Origin: 3107 sp965216225
Lineage (GTDB): Bacteria > Pseudomonadota > Alphaproteobacteria > Rhodobacterales > Rhodobacteraceae
DNA: 53,445 nucleotides
Reading direction: 5' to 3'
NCBI GenBank assembly: GCA_965216225.1
Contig: CBDCFF010000007.1
Location: forward strand, 1-53,445
The notes below the pieces were generated by a model. That model saw nothing but the letters and a program-made list of their open reading frames with translations. It did no database searches and was not told the origin of the DNA. Positions 35,400 to 43,277 of the stretch are shown here, piece after piece. Every line of letters begins with the position of its first letter. Positions within the stretch are counted from its first letter, which is position 1. The position numbers and the translations under genes are program-made.

Positions 35400-36014
35400 A
35401 TGGCGCCCCTGACGATCAGATGCGAACTGTTCCGTTTCCTGCGCGAAGAGCGGGCCGGCATCACCGTGGAATGGGTGTTCATGTTCCCGATGCTGATCTG
35501 GACCTATGCGGCCTGTTTCGCCTTCTTTGACGCCTTCCGGGCCAAGATCACCGCCCTGAACGCAGGCGCCACGATCAGCGACATGATATCAAGAAACGAG
35601 GGGCAGACACTCGATCAGGATTATATTGACGGATTGCACTCGATCTTTGAATTCCTGATGAATTCACCGGACCCCAACTGGATCCGGGTCACGTCATTTG
35701 TGCGGAACGACAATAACGGCACCTATGAACTGCATTGGTCGAGCGTTGCGCAGACACCGGGCATGTCGCCGTCGATGGCGATAATGACGCAGCAGGAGCT
35801 CAACAACATATCCCCCGACATTCCCGCCCTCGCCGATGGCGATTGCGCCTTTCTTGTCGAAACGAACGTGACCCATACCCCGGTGTTCTCGAACCTGCCG
35901 GTGTTTGCGAACCTGGTGCAGACGCTTTCCCTCGGCAATTTCATGGTCGTCAGCCCACGCTTTCAGCCCTGGATTCCCTATCGGGGCGCGGCGGAGTGCC
36001 TGCCCTCTTCCTGA
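35400..36014 (+). CDS. second TadE/TadG-like pseudopilin protein
   Basis: Protein of 204 residues. The N-terminus has the same architecture as its upstream neighbour: REERAGITVEWVFMFPMLIW followed by a hydrophobic stretch (TYAACFAFFDAF), where E in VEWVF occupies the pilin glutamate position. The rest is a periplasmic domain (ITALNAGATISDMISRNEGQ and onward) without known motifs. A vWA-containing TadG, which often follows such genes, is absent. Its 3' end overlaps the convergent gene on the other strand by 37 bp. Confidence 0.7.
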   Translation: MAPLTIRCELFRFLREERAGITVEWVFMFPMLIWTYAACFAFFDAFRAKITALNAGATISDMISRNEGQTLDQDYIDGLHSIFEFLMNSPDPNWIRVTSFVRNDNNGTYELHWSSVAQTPGMSPSMAIMTQQELNNISPDIPALADGDCAFLVETNVTHTPVFSNLPVFANLVQTLSLGNFMVVSPRFQPWIPYRGAAECLPSS

Positions 36015-36493
36015 GCGAGGCGTTTTGCGATCAGAACGGCGATCACCTCGGCCATGGCCCTGGTCTGCCGCGCGGGCGTGGCCCCGCCGACGCCGACACG
36101 CCGCCCGATGCGCCACCAAAGGCCCGGACGCCAGACGGCCCTGCCCGCCTGCGTGGCCTTCAGCACGAACCCGTTCGATGGCTTGAACGCGAATGCGCCC
36201 CGTTCGACCGCCACGATTTCGTCAACCCGCACGACAAGCCGCCCGCCCGCCTCTTCCAGCCTGTCCGGGGTCAGGATCAGCCCGGTTCGCGTGGCGCGGC
36301 GCAACTGCTCTGTCAGCCACAGGGCATATATGCCGCCGCCGAACAGGAATATCTGCCAGACCAGCCCTGCCGGGGGATGCGCAAGACCCAGAAAGATCAG
36401 CACACCCGACAGCCCGGCCAGCACCAGCACCGCCAAAACCCGGCGCGGGGCAGAGGGCGTCACCTCGGCCAGTATCGGGCTGTCCTGCGCCAT
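35978..36493 (-). CDS. conserved hypothetical two-helix membrane protein
   Basis: Protein of 171 residues. Two hydrophobic segments (VLAVLVLAGLSGVLIFLGLA and LVWQIFLFGGGIYALWL, about residues 22-60) are followed by a cytoplasmic domain that resembles a small PH-like fold (TRTGLILTPDRLEEAGGRLV, then ERGAFAFKPSNGF). The function is unknown. ATG 36493 was chosen; the upstream extension to 36682 overlaps the divergent LysR gene and is unlikely. It is convergent with the TadE-like pair. Confidence 0.65.
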   Translation of the reverse strand: MAQDSPILAEVTPSAPRRVLAVLVLAGLSGVLIFLGLAHPPAGLVWQIFLFGGGIYALWLTEQLRRATRTGLILTPDRLEEAGGRLVVRVDEIVAVERGAFAFKPSNGFVLKATQAGRAVWRPGLWWRIGRRVGVGGATPARQTRAMAEVIAVLIAKRLAQEEGRHSAAPR

Positions 36494-36602
36494 GCCGAAT
36501 GCCTCCCTGCGCGCGTCATGGCCCTGATACCCTTTCGCCGGGCAAAGGTCGAGCGCGCCGCTCGCCGCTTTCCTTCGCCGCGAAACCGGGCGATAGTCGG
36601 GC

Positions 36603-37523
36603 ATGATCGACAAGCTGGAAATGTTCATCGCGCTCTCGACCGAAGAGCATTTTGGCCGGGCGGCAGAGGCGTGCGGGGTCACGCAGCCGACGCTTTCGGC
36701 GGCGATCAGGCAGCTTGAGGATCAGTTGGGCGTCATGCTGGCGTGGCGCGGATCGCGCTATCAGGGTCTGACCCCCGAAGGCCAGCGCGTTCTGGAATGG
36801 GCGCGGCGCATCGTGCGCGACGCCCGCACCATGCGGGAAGAAATGCGCACCGTGCGCGAAGGTCTGTCCGGCAATCTGCGGCTGGCCGTCATCCCGACCG
36901 CGCTGACCATGGTTTCGCAACTGACTGCGGGTTTTTCCCGGCGTCACCCGAATGTGCGCTTTTCGATCCTGTCGCGCACCTCCACCGCAATCCTGATGAT
37001 GCTGGAAAATCTGGAGATCGACGCCGGACTGTCCTATCTCGACAATGAACCCCTGGGCCGGGTGACGACCGTACCGATCTATACCGAACGCTATTCGCTG
37101 GTGGTCCGCAGCGACAACCCGATGGCCCGGCGCGACAGGATCGCCTGGCGAGAGCTTGGCGACATCCAGCTTTGCCTTCTGACCCCGGACATGCAAAACC
37201 GCCGGATCATCAACGAACATCTTGCCGACGCGGGAAACCCGGTTTCGGCGCGCGTGGAAACGAACTCGACCACCGTTCTGATAAGCCATGTCCTGACCGG
37301 CGGGTGGGCCACGATCCTGCCGCAGAAGGCGACAGAGATTTTCCTGCCCCGCGAGGATCTGACCACGATCCGCCTGATCCGCCCCGACGCGGCGCATACC
37401 GTCGGGCTGATCGCCCCGCACCGGGAACCGCACACCCCGGTCCTGACGCATCTGATACAGGAAGCCGCCACCATCGCGGAGAACCGGCGCGAAGGCGGCG
37501 CCGGCGCACGGCCCCCCCGATGA
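36603..37523 (+). CDS. LysR-family transcriptional regulator
   Basis: Protein of 306 residues. The N-terminal winged helix-turn-helix is plain: MFIALSTEEHFGRAAEACGV, then TQPTLSAAIRQLEDQLGVML. The effector domain begins near residue 90 (LSGNLRLAVIPTALTMVSQL). It resembles regulators found beside formate dehydrogenase genes in Rhodobacteraceae, but no such genes are here, so the ligand and targets are unknown. It may control the downstream GST gene, from which it is separated by a tandem repeat. Confidence 0.88.
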   Translation: MIDKLEMFIALSTEEHFGRAAEACGVTQPTLSAAIRQLEDQLGVMLAWRGSRYQGLTPEGQRVLEWARRIVRDARTMREEMRTVREGLSGNLRLAVIPTALTMVSQLTAGFSRRHPNVRFSILSRTSTAILMMLENLEIDAGLSYLDNEPLGRVTTVPIYTERYSLVVRSDNPMARRDRIAWRELGDIQLCLLTPDMQNRRIINEHLADAGNPVSARVETNSTTVLISHVLTGGWATILPQKATEIFLPREDLTTIRLIRPDAAHTVGLIAPHREPHTPVLTHLIQEAATIAENRREGGAGARPPR

Positions 37524-37577
37524 TTTGCCGGCGAAATCATCGCTTGCCTTCCGGTCCCGAAACGTCGCATTGACTGA

Positions 37578-37652
37578 CAGGCACAAGACTGGCAGGCACA
37601 AGACTGGCAGGCACAAGACTGGCAGGCACAAGACTGGCAGGCACAAGACGGG
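37578..37652 (+). repeat. 15-bp tandem repeat, five copies
   Basis: CAGGCACAAGACTGG is repeated five times head to tail at 37578-37652; the first four copies are identical and the fifth has one change. The array ends 8 bp before the GST start codon, so it occupies the leader or promoter region. The unit is a multiple of three and contains no stop on the plus strand. Confidence 0.95.
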
Positions 37653-37660
37653 GTGGCCCC

Positions 37661-38386
37661 ATGAGCACACCGATCGAACTTTACTACTGGCCGACACCGA
37701 ACGGCTGGAAGATCAGCATCGCGCTGGAAGAATTTGGATTGCCCTACAATCCGAACCTCATCGACATCAACGCGGGCGATCAGCACCGCCCCGAATATCT
37801 GAAGATTTCGCCGAACGGCCGGATACCCGCGATCATCGACCCCGGCGGGCCGGACGGGCGGGCGGTCCCGGTCTTCGAGAGCGGCGCAATTCTGCAATAT
37901 CTGGCGCGCAAGACCGGCAGGTTCACGGGTTCAACCGAACGGGAGCGCGTCGCGGTCGAGGAATGGCTGATGTGGCAGATGGGGGGCGTCGGTCCCATGG
38001 CCGGTCAGGCGCATCATTTTCTGTTCCATGTGCGCGGATCGAAACCGGACCTCGACACGACCTATTCACAGGACAGGTATCGCGGCGAGGTCGCGCGGCT
38101 TTATTCCGTGCTGGACCGGCGGCTGGCCGAGCACGAATATGTCGCGGGCGATTTCATCTCGATCGCCGATTTCGCCATCTGGCCATGGGCCTCGCAATGG
38201 CGGCGGCAGGAACAGGTTCTTGACGACAAACCCGATTTCAGGCGCTGGCTTCATCAACTGGGCCGCCGGCCGGGCGTCAGACGGGGCCGGATGCTGGAGG
38301 CGCACCGCCGGCCGGAGACCGGGGCGGACATCGCGCATCGGTCAGAGCTTTTCGGCCAGACGACGGATCGAGACCAGACGGATTGA
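37661..38386 (+). CDS. glutathione S-transferase (nu-class/YfcG-like)
   Basis: Protein of 241 residues. The N-terminal thioredoxin-like domain starts IELYYWPTPNGWKISIALEE (residues 5-24), with the active-site T/N pair typical of YfcG/Ure2p-type nu-class enzymes. The cis-proline block is PNGRIPAIID, followed by PVFESGAILQYLARKTG, the glutathione-binding ES motif. The C-terminal helical domain contains YVAGDFISIADFAIWPWAS. Likely a disulfide-bond reductase or detoxifying transferase. Its leader contains the 15-bp tandem repeat. It is convergent with yciB, only 10 bp apart. Confidence 0.9.
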   Translation: MSTPIELYYWPTPNGWKISIALEEFGLPYNPNLIDINAGDQHRPEYLKISPNGRIPAIIDPGGPDGRAVPVFESGAILQYLARKTGRFTGSTERERVAVEEWLMWQMGGVGPMAGQAHHFLFHVRGSKPDLDTTYSQDRYRGEVARLYSVLDRRLAEHEYVAGDFISIADFAIWPWASQWRRQEQVLDDKPDFRRWLHQLGRRPGVRRGRMLEAHRRPETGADIAHRSELFGQTTDRDQTD

Positions 38387-38396
38387 GGCCGCCCGA

Positions 38397-39002
38397 TCAG
38401 TCCTGCCCTTTCCCTTCGATCCTGTGGGCCTCAAGCAGCTTGCCCTGGGTCATGAAAAACAGGAACACCGCCGCGGTCAGACCGAAGGTCTTGAAATTCA
38501 CCCAGGCGTCGGTGGACATGGTGCGCCAGACGATTTCGTTAAGCGCCGCCAGCACCAGGAACAGGGCGCACATGCGGCGGGTCAGAATCATCCAGCCCTT
38601 CTGCCGCAGGGGCATGACCTCATCCATCGCATATTGCAGATAGCTCTGCCCGCGCATCAGGCCAAGGCCCAGCACCCCGCTAAACATCAGATAGATGATC
38701 GTGGGCTTCATCTTGAAGAACCGCTCGTCGTTGAACCAGATCGTCAGCCCGCCGAAGACGGCGACCAGCACCAGCGTCACAAGCTGCATTTTCGACACGC
38801 GCCCGGTCAGCCGCCACAATATCCAGGTGGACAGGGCCAGAAGCGGGATGAACCCCGCCGTCACCAGGATGAACCCGGAATAGTCGGCGCCCGCGATCCG
38901 CAGGGTCTGGTCCTTCAGGCGGCCATAGGCGACGAAAAAGACAATGACCGGCCCCAGTTCCAGCCCGAGCCTGACGAAGGAATTGACCGGTTTGCCGGAC
39001 AT
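38397..39002 (-). CDS. yciB: inner membrane-spanning protein YciB (septation protein A)
   Basis: Protein of 201 residues with about five or six hydrophobic segments. The start, LELGPVIVFFVAYGRL, and the WFNDERFFKMKPTIIYLMFS block are characteristic of YciB/IspA septation proteins. It acts in envelope maintenance and cell division in the inner membrane. It is the last gene of the ftsY-DMT-yciB unit, 12 bp after the transporter. Confidence 0.92.
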   Translation of the reverse strand: MSGKPVNSFVRLGLELGPVIVFFVAYGRLKDQTLRIAGADYSGFILVTAGFIPLLALSTWILWRLTGRVSKMQLVTLVLVAVFGGLTIWFNDERFFKMKPTIIYLMFSGVLGLGLMRGQSYLQYAMDEVMPLRQKGWMILTRRMCALFLVLAALNEIVWRTMSTDAWVNFKTFGLTAAVFLFFMTQGKLLEAHRIEGKGQD

Positions 39003-39014
39003 GACGCGCCTTTC

Positions 39015-39917
39015 CTATCCACCCATCTCAACTATGATCGCGCCCGCCGCAATCAAGGCCATCAGGGCCAGACGCCGCGGGCCGACCGTCTCTTTCAGCA
39101 CCACCCAGCCGATCAGCGCGGCGAAAACGGTCGAGGTTTCGCGCAATACCGCCGCTTCGCCCACCTTGTCCAGCCGGGTCGCGACCATGATCGAGCCAAA
39201 GCTCAGAAATGCGGTGATTCCGCCGATGAACCCGCGCAGCATCAGCGGACCCGGCGCCGGGCGGACCCGCATTCGCGCCCACCGCCGGGCGGCCACGACC
39301 GGCATGAAGAACCCGTCGATGAAGAAAAACCAGGCAAGGAAGGTGAACGGATCGGCGGTCGAGCGGATGCCATAGGCGTCATAGGTCGTGTAAAGCGCGA
39401 CGGTCAGCCCGGTCAGAACCGCAAGGATCAGCGCCGCGCCCAGCGTCTCGCGCGCGGTTTGAAGAAAGATCATGTTGTAGACGGCAAGCCCGAAAATGCC
39501 CGACAGCAACACCGCCACGCCCAGCCATTGCGTCGCGGTAAAGACCTCTGCGAACAGCAGATAAGCGCCGATCACGGCAAACAGCGGCCCGGTGCCGCGC
39601 ACCACCGGATAGACCACCGTATAGGCCCCCTTGGTATAGGCGAAAGCCTGCAACAGCTTGTAGGCGACATGGATTGCAAAGGCCCCCGCCAGAATGGGCC
39701 ACAGATGCGGCTCTGGCCACGGCACCACGAAAAACGCGAAAGGCGCGGCCATCAGCCCGTAACTGATGTCAATCGCGCCCCGGCTGAGCCAGGGGTCATG
39801 CCGCCCCTTCTGCAACGCCCCGAAAACCGCGTGCAGAAACGCAGCCATCACCGCAAGCAGCAGTGCAAGCCGGTGCCCGGCCTCGGTGCCTTCCAGTGAA
39901 ATGAGCCAGTCGCTCAC
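39015..39917 (-). CDS. EamA/DMT-family transporter
   Basis: Protein of 300 residues with about ten hydrophobic helices arranged as two five-helix repeats. Both halves end with EamA-like features (TQWLGVAVLLSGIFGLAVYN and TSTVFAALIGWVVLKETVGP). The family exports metabolites such as amino acids or purines; the substrate is unknown. Its start overlaps the ftsY stop by 4 bp. Confidence 0.88.
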   Translation of the reverse strand: MSDWLISLEGTEAGHRLALLLAVMAAFLHAVFGALQKGRHDPWLSRGAIDISYGLMAAPFAFFVVPWPEPHLWPILAGAFAIHVAYKLLQAFAYTKGAYTVVYPVVRGTGPLFAVIGAYLLFAEVFTATQWLGVAVLLSGIFGLAVYNMIFLQTARETLGAALILAVLTGLTVALYTTYDAYGIRSTADPFTFLAWFFFIDGFFMPVVAARRWARMRVRPAPGPLMLRGFIGGITAFLSFGSIMVATRLDKVGEAAVLRETSTVFAALIGWVVLKETVGPRRLALMALIAAGAIIVEMGG

Positions 39918-40948
39918 GCCGCGCGCCCGGTCAGCGCATCGGCGAATTCGCGCGGGTCGAAGGGGGCAAGGTCGTCGATCTGTTCCCCCACGCCGATGGC
40001 ATGGATCGGCAGGCCGAACCTGTCGGCCAGCGCAACCAAAACGCCGCCCCTGGCGGTGCCGTCGAGCTTGGTCATCACAAGGCCGGAAACGTCAGCGCGT
40101 TTCAGGAAAACCTCGACCTGCGACACTGCGTTCTGCCCGGTGGTCGCATCCAGCACCAGAAGCGTGTTGTGCGGCGCGGTTTCATCCTTCCTGCGTATCA
40201 CCCGAACGATCTTGGCCAGTTCCTCCATCAGGTCGGCCCGGTTCTGTAGCCGCCCGGCAGTGTCGATCAGCAAGAGGTCCGCGCCCTCCGCCTCCGCCTT
40301 CGTCATCGCATCGAAGGCGAGGCTCGCAGGGTCGGAGCCCTCGGGCGCGGTCAGAACCGGCACCCCGGCGCGGTCGCCCCAGACCTGCAACTGTTCCACC
40401 GCTGCGGCGCGGAACGTGTCGCCTGCCGCAATCACCACCGACTTGCCCGCCGCCCTGAACTGGCCGGCGAGCTTGCCGACCGTCGTTGTCTTGCCGGATC
40501 CGTTCACACCGGCCACCAGCACCACCTGCGGCTTTTTCGGGTAAAGCGGCATGGGACGGGCGACCGGCCCCATGATCCGGGCAATCTCGTCGGACAACAG
40601 CCGTTTCATGTCATCGGTGGACAGTTTCCTGCCCAAACGCCCCTCGGCCATCCGCGCCGTCACGCGCAGCGCCGTATCGACCCCCATGTCGGCGGCGATC
40701 AGCAGGTCTTCGAGGCTCTCCAGCATGTCGTCGTCAAGAACCCGGCGTGTGACCGCGCCGGATGCGCCGCGTGTCAGCAGGCGACCGATCCGGCCGGATT
40801 TCTCCGCCCCCGGAAAGGGTCCGGCGGCCGGTGCCTCCAGTTCAGGCGTCTGTTCGGCGCCGCCATCCCCGACAATCGCATCCAGCCCTTCCTCCAGCCG
40901 GGACGAGGATTTGAAGAGACGGGATTTGAGTTTGTTGAAAAAAGACAT
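39914..40948 (-). CDS. ftsY: signal recognition particle receptor FtsY
   Basis: Protein of 344 residues, the SRP receptor GTPase at the membrane. The acidic N-terminal A domain is short. The NG domain is complete: helical N domain (about 45-130), G1 VAGVNGSGKTTTVGKLA, DTFRAAAVEQL, G3 DTAGRLQ, G4 TKLDGTARGG and the closing GVGEQIDDLAPFD. The second glycine-region residue of G1 is serine. ATG 40948 (MSFFNKLKSRLF) is the family-typical start; the upstream extension is not. Confidence 0.96.
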   Translation of the reverse strand: MSFFNKLKSRLFKSSSRLEEGLDAIVGDGGAEQTPELEAPAAGPFPGAEKSGRIGRLLTRGASGAVTRRVLDDDMLESLEDLLIAADMGVDTALRVTARMAEGRLGRKLSTDDMKRLLSDEIARIMGPVARPMPLYPKKPQVVLVAGVNGSGKTTTVGKLAGQFRAAGKSVVIAAGDTFRAAAVEQLQVWGDRAGVPVLTAPEGSDPASLAFDAMTKAEAEGADLLLIDTAGRLQNRADLMEELAKIVRVIRRKDETAPHNTLLVLDATTGQNAVSQVEVFLKRADVSGLVMTKLDGTARGGVLVALADRFGLPIHAIGVGEQIDDLAPFDPREFADALTGRAA

Positions 40949-41072
40949 GGGATGCCCCCGGAAAACCTCTGCCTCCACCTAGTCCACATGCGGCCCGGAT
41001 GGAAGGCCACGCCGGCAGACATTCCGGCGCAACGGAATTGCAACGCGCCGCAGCATCGCTATATCGGTCCAT

Positions 41073-41843
41073 ATGACTGTGTCGGGAAAGCGAATGGACG
41101 GCTCCGGGGCGCCCCTTGCCACAGGCCACGATGATCTGTCGGGGCTGATCGGGGCGCATCTGCAAGCGCACCCGGAACGGATAAGCCGTCTGGCAACCGA
41201 AGGGCAATTCATCTGGGTAAAGCGCCCGGAACGGCCATCCGGCATCCGCCGCCTGCAAAAAGGCAACCCCGCCACCGCCTTTGAGCGAGAGCGCAATGCG
41301 TTGCACACGCTGCACCGGCAAGGCGTTCCGGTGCCCGGGATCGTGTCCGAAGGCCCCGGCTATCTGGCCATCCGGGATTGCGGCATGTCACTCGACAACA
41401 TTCTCCGCTCCCGCGACTTCGGAACAAGGGACAGGGCGAGGATATTTTCGAAAGCGGGCCACGCCCTTGCGGACATGCACGCGCGCCATCTCAGCCATGG
41501 CCGCCCGAGCCTCAGGGACATCTGCTGGGACGGCCGGCGGATCGCCTTTCTGGATTTCGAACGCCATGCCGAGCATCGCAACACCCGCAAGGGCCATGTG
41601 AACGACCTTCTGATGTTCGTCTTCAACGCCTTCGCGATTGCCGCGACCGAACGGCCCGAAATCCTGTCCGCGATCAGCGCCTATCGCGCCGCAGACTCCG
41701 CCCGCATCTGGGACGACGCCGTGAACTGGTGCCAGAGGTGGCGCTGGATCACCTGGGCCACGGCCCCGGTCCGCGCCCTGCGCGATTCCCGCGAATTCAA
41801 CGCCATCCCGCTGACTTTCAACGCCTTTCTTGATTTCGCATAG
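41073..41843 (+). CDS. protein kinase-fold protein (Kdo kinase/BUD32-like)
   Basis: Protein of 256 residues with a small kinase-like fold. Candidate ATP-site residues are K in FIWVKRPERP and E in AFERERNAL. The catalytic loop reads HGRPSLRDI, with arginine where the usual HGD has aspartate, and the metal-binding motif is LDFE instead of DFG. The change may be typical of its subfamily, or the protein may be a pseudokinase. Substrates could be lipopolysaccharide Kdo/heptose or a protein; nothing here decides. It is divergent from ftsY. ATG 41073 is the first clean start. Confidence 0.7.
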   Translation: MTVSGKRMDGSGAPLATGHDDLSGLIGAHLQAHPERISRLATEGQFIWVKRPERPSGIRRLQKGNPATAFERERNALHTLHRQGVPVPGIVSEGPGYLAIRDCGMSLDNILRSRDFGTRDRARIFSKAGHALADMHARHLSHGRPSLRDICWDGRRIAFLDFERHAEHRNTRKGHVNDLLMFVFNAFAIAATERPEILSAISAYRAADSARIWDDAVNWCQRWRWITWATAPVRALRDSREFNAIPLTFNAFLDFA

Positions 41844-41987
41844 ACTGGCGAGCGCACCTGCCCCCCGCGCCGCCGGTCAAACGGCAAGACCGCGCCGAAA
41901 GAGCACCGGGCGTTGACCGGCCCCGCCCCCCCGTGTTAAGGATCGCGCAAGGATGCCGCCGGACGCCATGAACGAGGGGGGCAGGGG

Positions 41988-43265
41988 ATGAGCGCGAAGA
42001 CCGGGGTGAGGACAGCGGCGCGGGTCGCGCTGGCGCTGGCGATGCTGGCTCCGACAGGGGCGGCGGCGCAGGAATGCAGCGGCTTCAACACCGAGGCGTT
42101 CTTCGAGACAGCGACGGCGGCGCAGGTCGGCGCCTGCCTCGCCGCGGGCGCGGATGTGAGCGCAAGGGACGAAGAATATGGCGCGACCCCGCTGCATTGG
42201 GCTGCGAGTGCGGGCACCCCGGAGGCGACCCGCGCGCTGCTGGACGCGGGCGCGGCGCTTGAGGCAAGGGACGGGGGTGGCCAGACCCCGCTGCATGGGG
42301 CTGCGGCATTGGGCACCCCTTCGACGCTCCGCGCGCTGCTGGACGCGGGCGCGGCGCTTGAGGCAAGGACCGAGCTTGGCTGGACCCCGCTGCATCAGGC
42401 TGCGCGACAGGGCACCCCGGAGGCGATCCGCGCGCTGCTGGACGCGGGCGCGGCGCTTGAGGCAAGGACCGAGAGTGGCGTGACCCCGCTGCATCTGGCT
42501 GCGATATTTGGCACCCCGGAGGCGATCCGCGTGCTGCTGGACGCGGGCGCGGCGCTTGAGGCAAGGGGCTGGATTGGCGGAACCCCGCTGCATCTGGCTG
42601 CGGCGAAGGGCACCCCGGAGGCGATCCGCACGCTGCTGGACGCGGGCGCGGCGCTTGAGGCAAGGGCCGGGGATGGCGCGACCCCGCTGCATCTGGCTGC
42701 GGCATCGGGCACCCCGGAGGCGATCCGCGCGCTGCTGGACGCGGGCGCGGCGCTTGAGGCAAGGACCGAGGATGGCAGGACCCCGCTGCATTATGCTGCG
42801 GGATCGGGCACCCCTGAGAATATCCGCGTTCTGTTGGATGCCGGTTCGGACATTGAGGCAAGGGACGAGGGTGGCTGGACCCCGCTGCATCAGGCTGCGC
42901 GACAGGGCACCCCGGAGGCGATCCGCGCGCTGCTGGACGCGGGCGCGGCGCTTGAGGCAAGGGACGAGGGTGGCTTGACCCCGCTACATGTGGCTGTGGG
43001 AGCGGACAACCCGGAGGCGATCCGCGCGCTGCTGGACGCGGGCGCGGCGCTTGAGGCAAGGGCCGAGGGTGGCTGGACCCCGCTGCATCTGGCTGCGAGA
43101 GCGGGCACCCCGGAGGCGATCCGCGCGCTGCTGGACGCAGGCGCGAATGCCGGGGCAAGGGCTAAGGGTGGCTTAACTCCCTTCGATCTGGCGAAGGAGT
43201 TTAATGCCGAAAAGCTCGAAGGCACCGCTGAATGGTGGGAACTGAACGAAGCGCAGTATAAATAG
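41988..43265 (+). CDS. exported ankyrin-repeat protein
   Basis: Protein of 425 residues. A signal peptide ends near AAAQE (about residue 29), so it is probably periplasmic or secreted. The rest is about eleven ankyrin repeats of 33 residues, most reading close to GWTPLHLAARAGTPEAIRAL with LLDAGAALEAR. The first repeat is divergent (LAAGADVSARDEEYGATPLH) and a C-terminal cap ends the array (LTPFDLAKEFNAEKLEG). The DNA units are 99 bp and almost identical, which indicates recent amplification. Ankyrin arrays bind other proteins; the partner is unknown. It lies against an IS block. Confidence 0.9.
   Translation: MSAKTGVRTAARVALALAMLAPTGAAAQECSGFNTEAFFETATAAQVGACLAAGADVSARDEEYGATPLHWAASAGTPEATRALLDAGAALEARDGGGQTPLHGAAALGTPSTLRALLDAGAALEARTELGWTPLHQAARQGTPEAIRALLDAGAALEARTESGVTPLHLAAIFGTPEAIRVLLDAGAALEARGWIGGTPLHLAAAKGTPEAIRTLLDAGAALEARAGDGATPLHLAAASGTPEAIRALLDAGAALEARTEDGRTPLHYAAGSGTPENIRVLLDAGSDIEARDEGGWTPLHQAARQGTPEAIRALLDAGAALEARDEGGLTPLHVAVGADNPEAIRALLDAGAALEARAEGGWTPLHLAARAGTPEAIRALLDAGANAGARAKGGLTPFDLAKEFNAEKLEGTAEWWELNEAQYK
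42180..43176 (+). repeat. 99-bp tandem repeat array encoding ankyrin repeats
   Basis: About ten consecutive 99-bp units, each containing the invariant stretch GCGCTGCTGGACGCGGGCGC or a close variant, followed by GCGGCGCTTGAGGCAAGG. Near-identity at synonymous positions means the array expanded recently by unequal exchange or slippage. The unit keeps the frame, so copy number can vary without breaking the gene. Confidence 0.92.
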
Positions 43266-43277
43266 CCCGAAACCCTA

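Noticed and set aside
37578..37652. Possible CRISPR array
   Set aside because: The repeats are contiguous with no unique spacers, and no cas gene is present.
40949..41072. A gene between ftsY and the kinase-fold gene
   Set aside because: Only divergent control sequence is seen in this 124-bp gap.
41877..42890. Long minus-strand open frame opposite the ankyrin gene
   Set aside because: The 99-bp unit is a multiple of three and free of stops in several frames, so open antisense frames are a by-product of the repeats.
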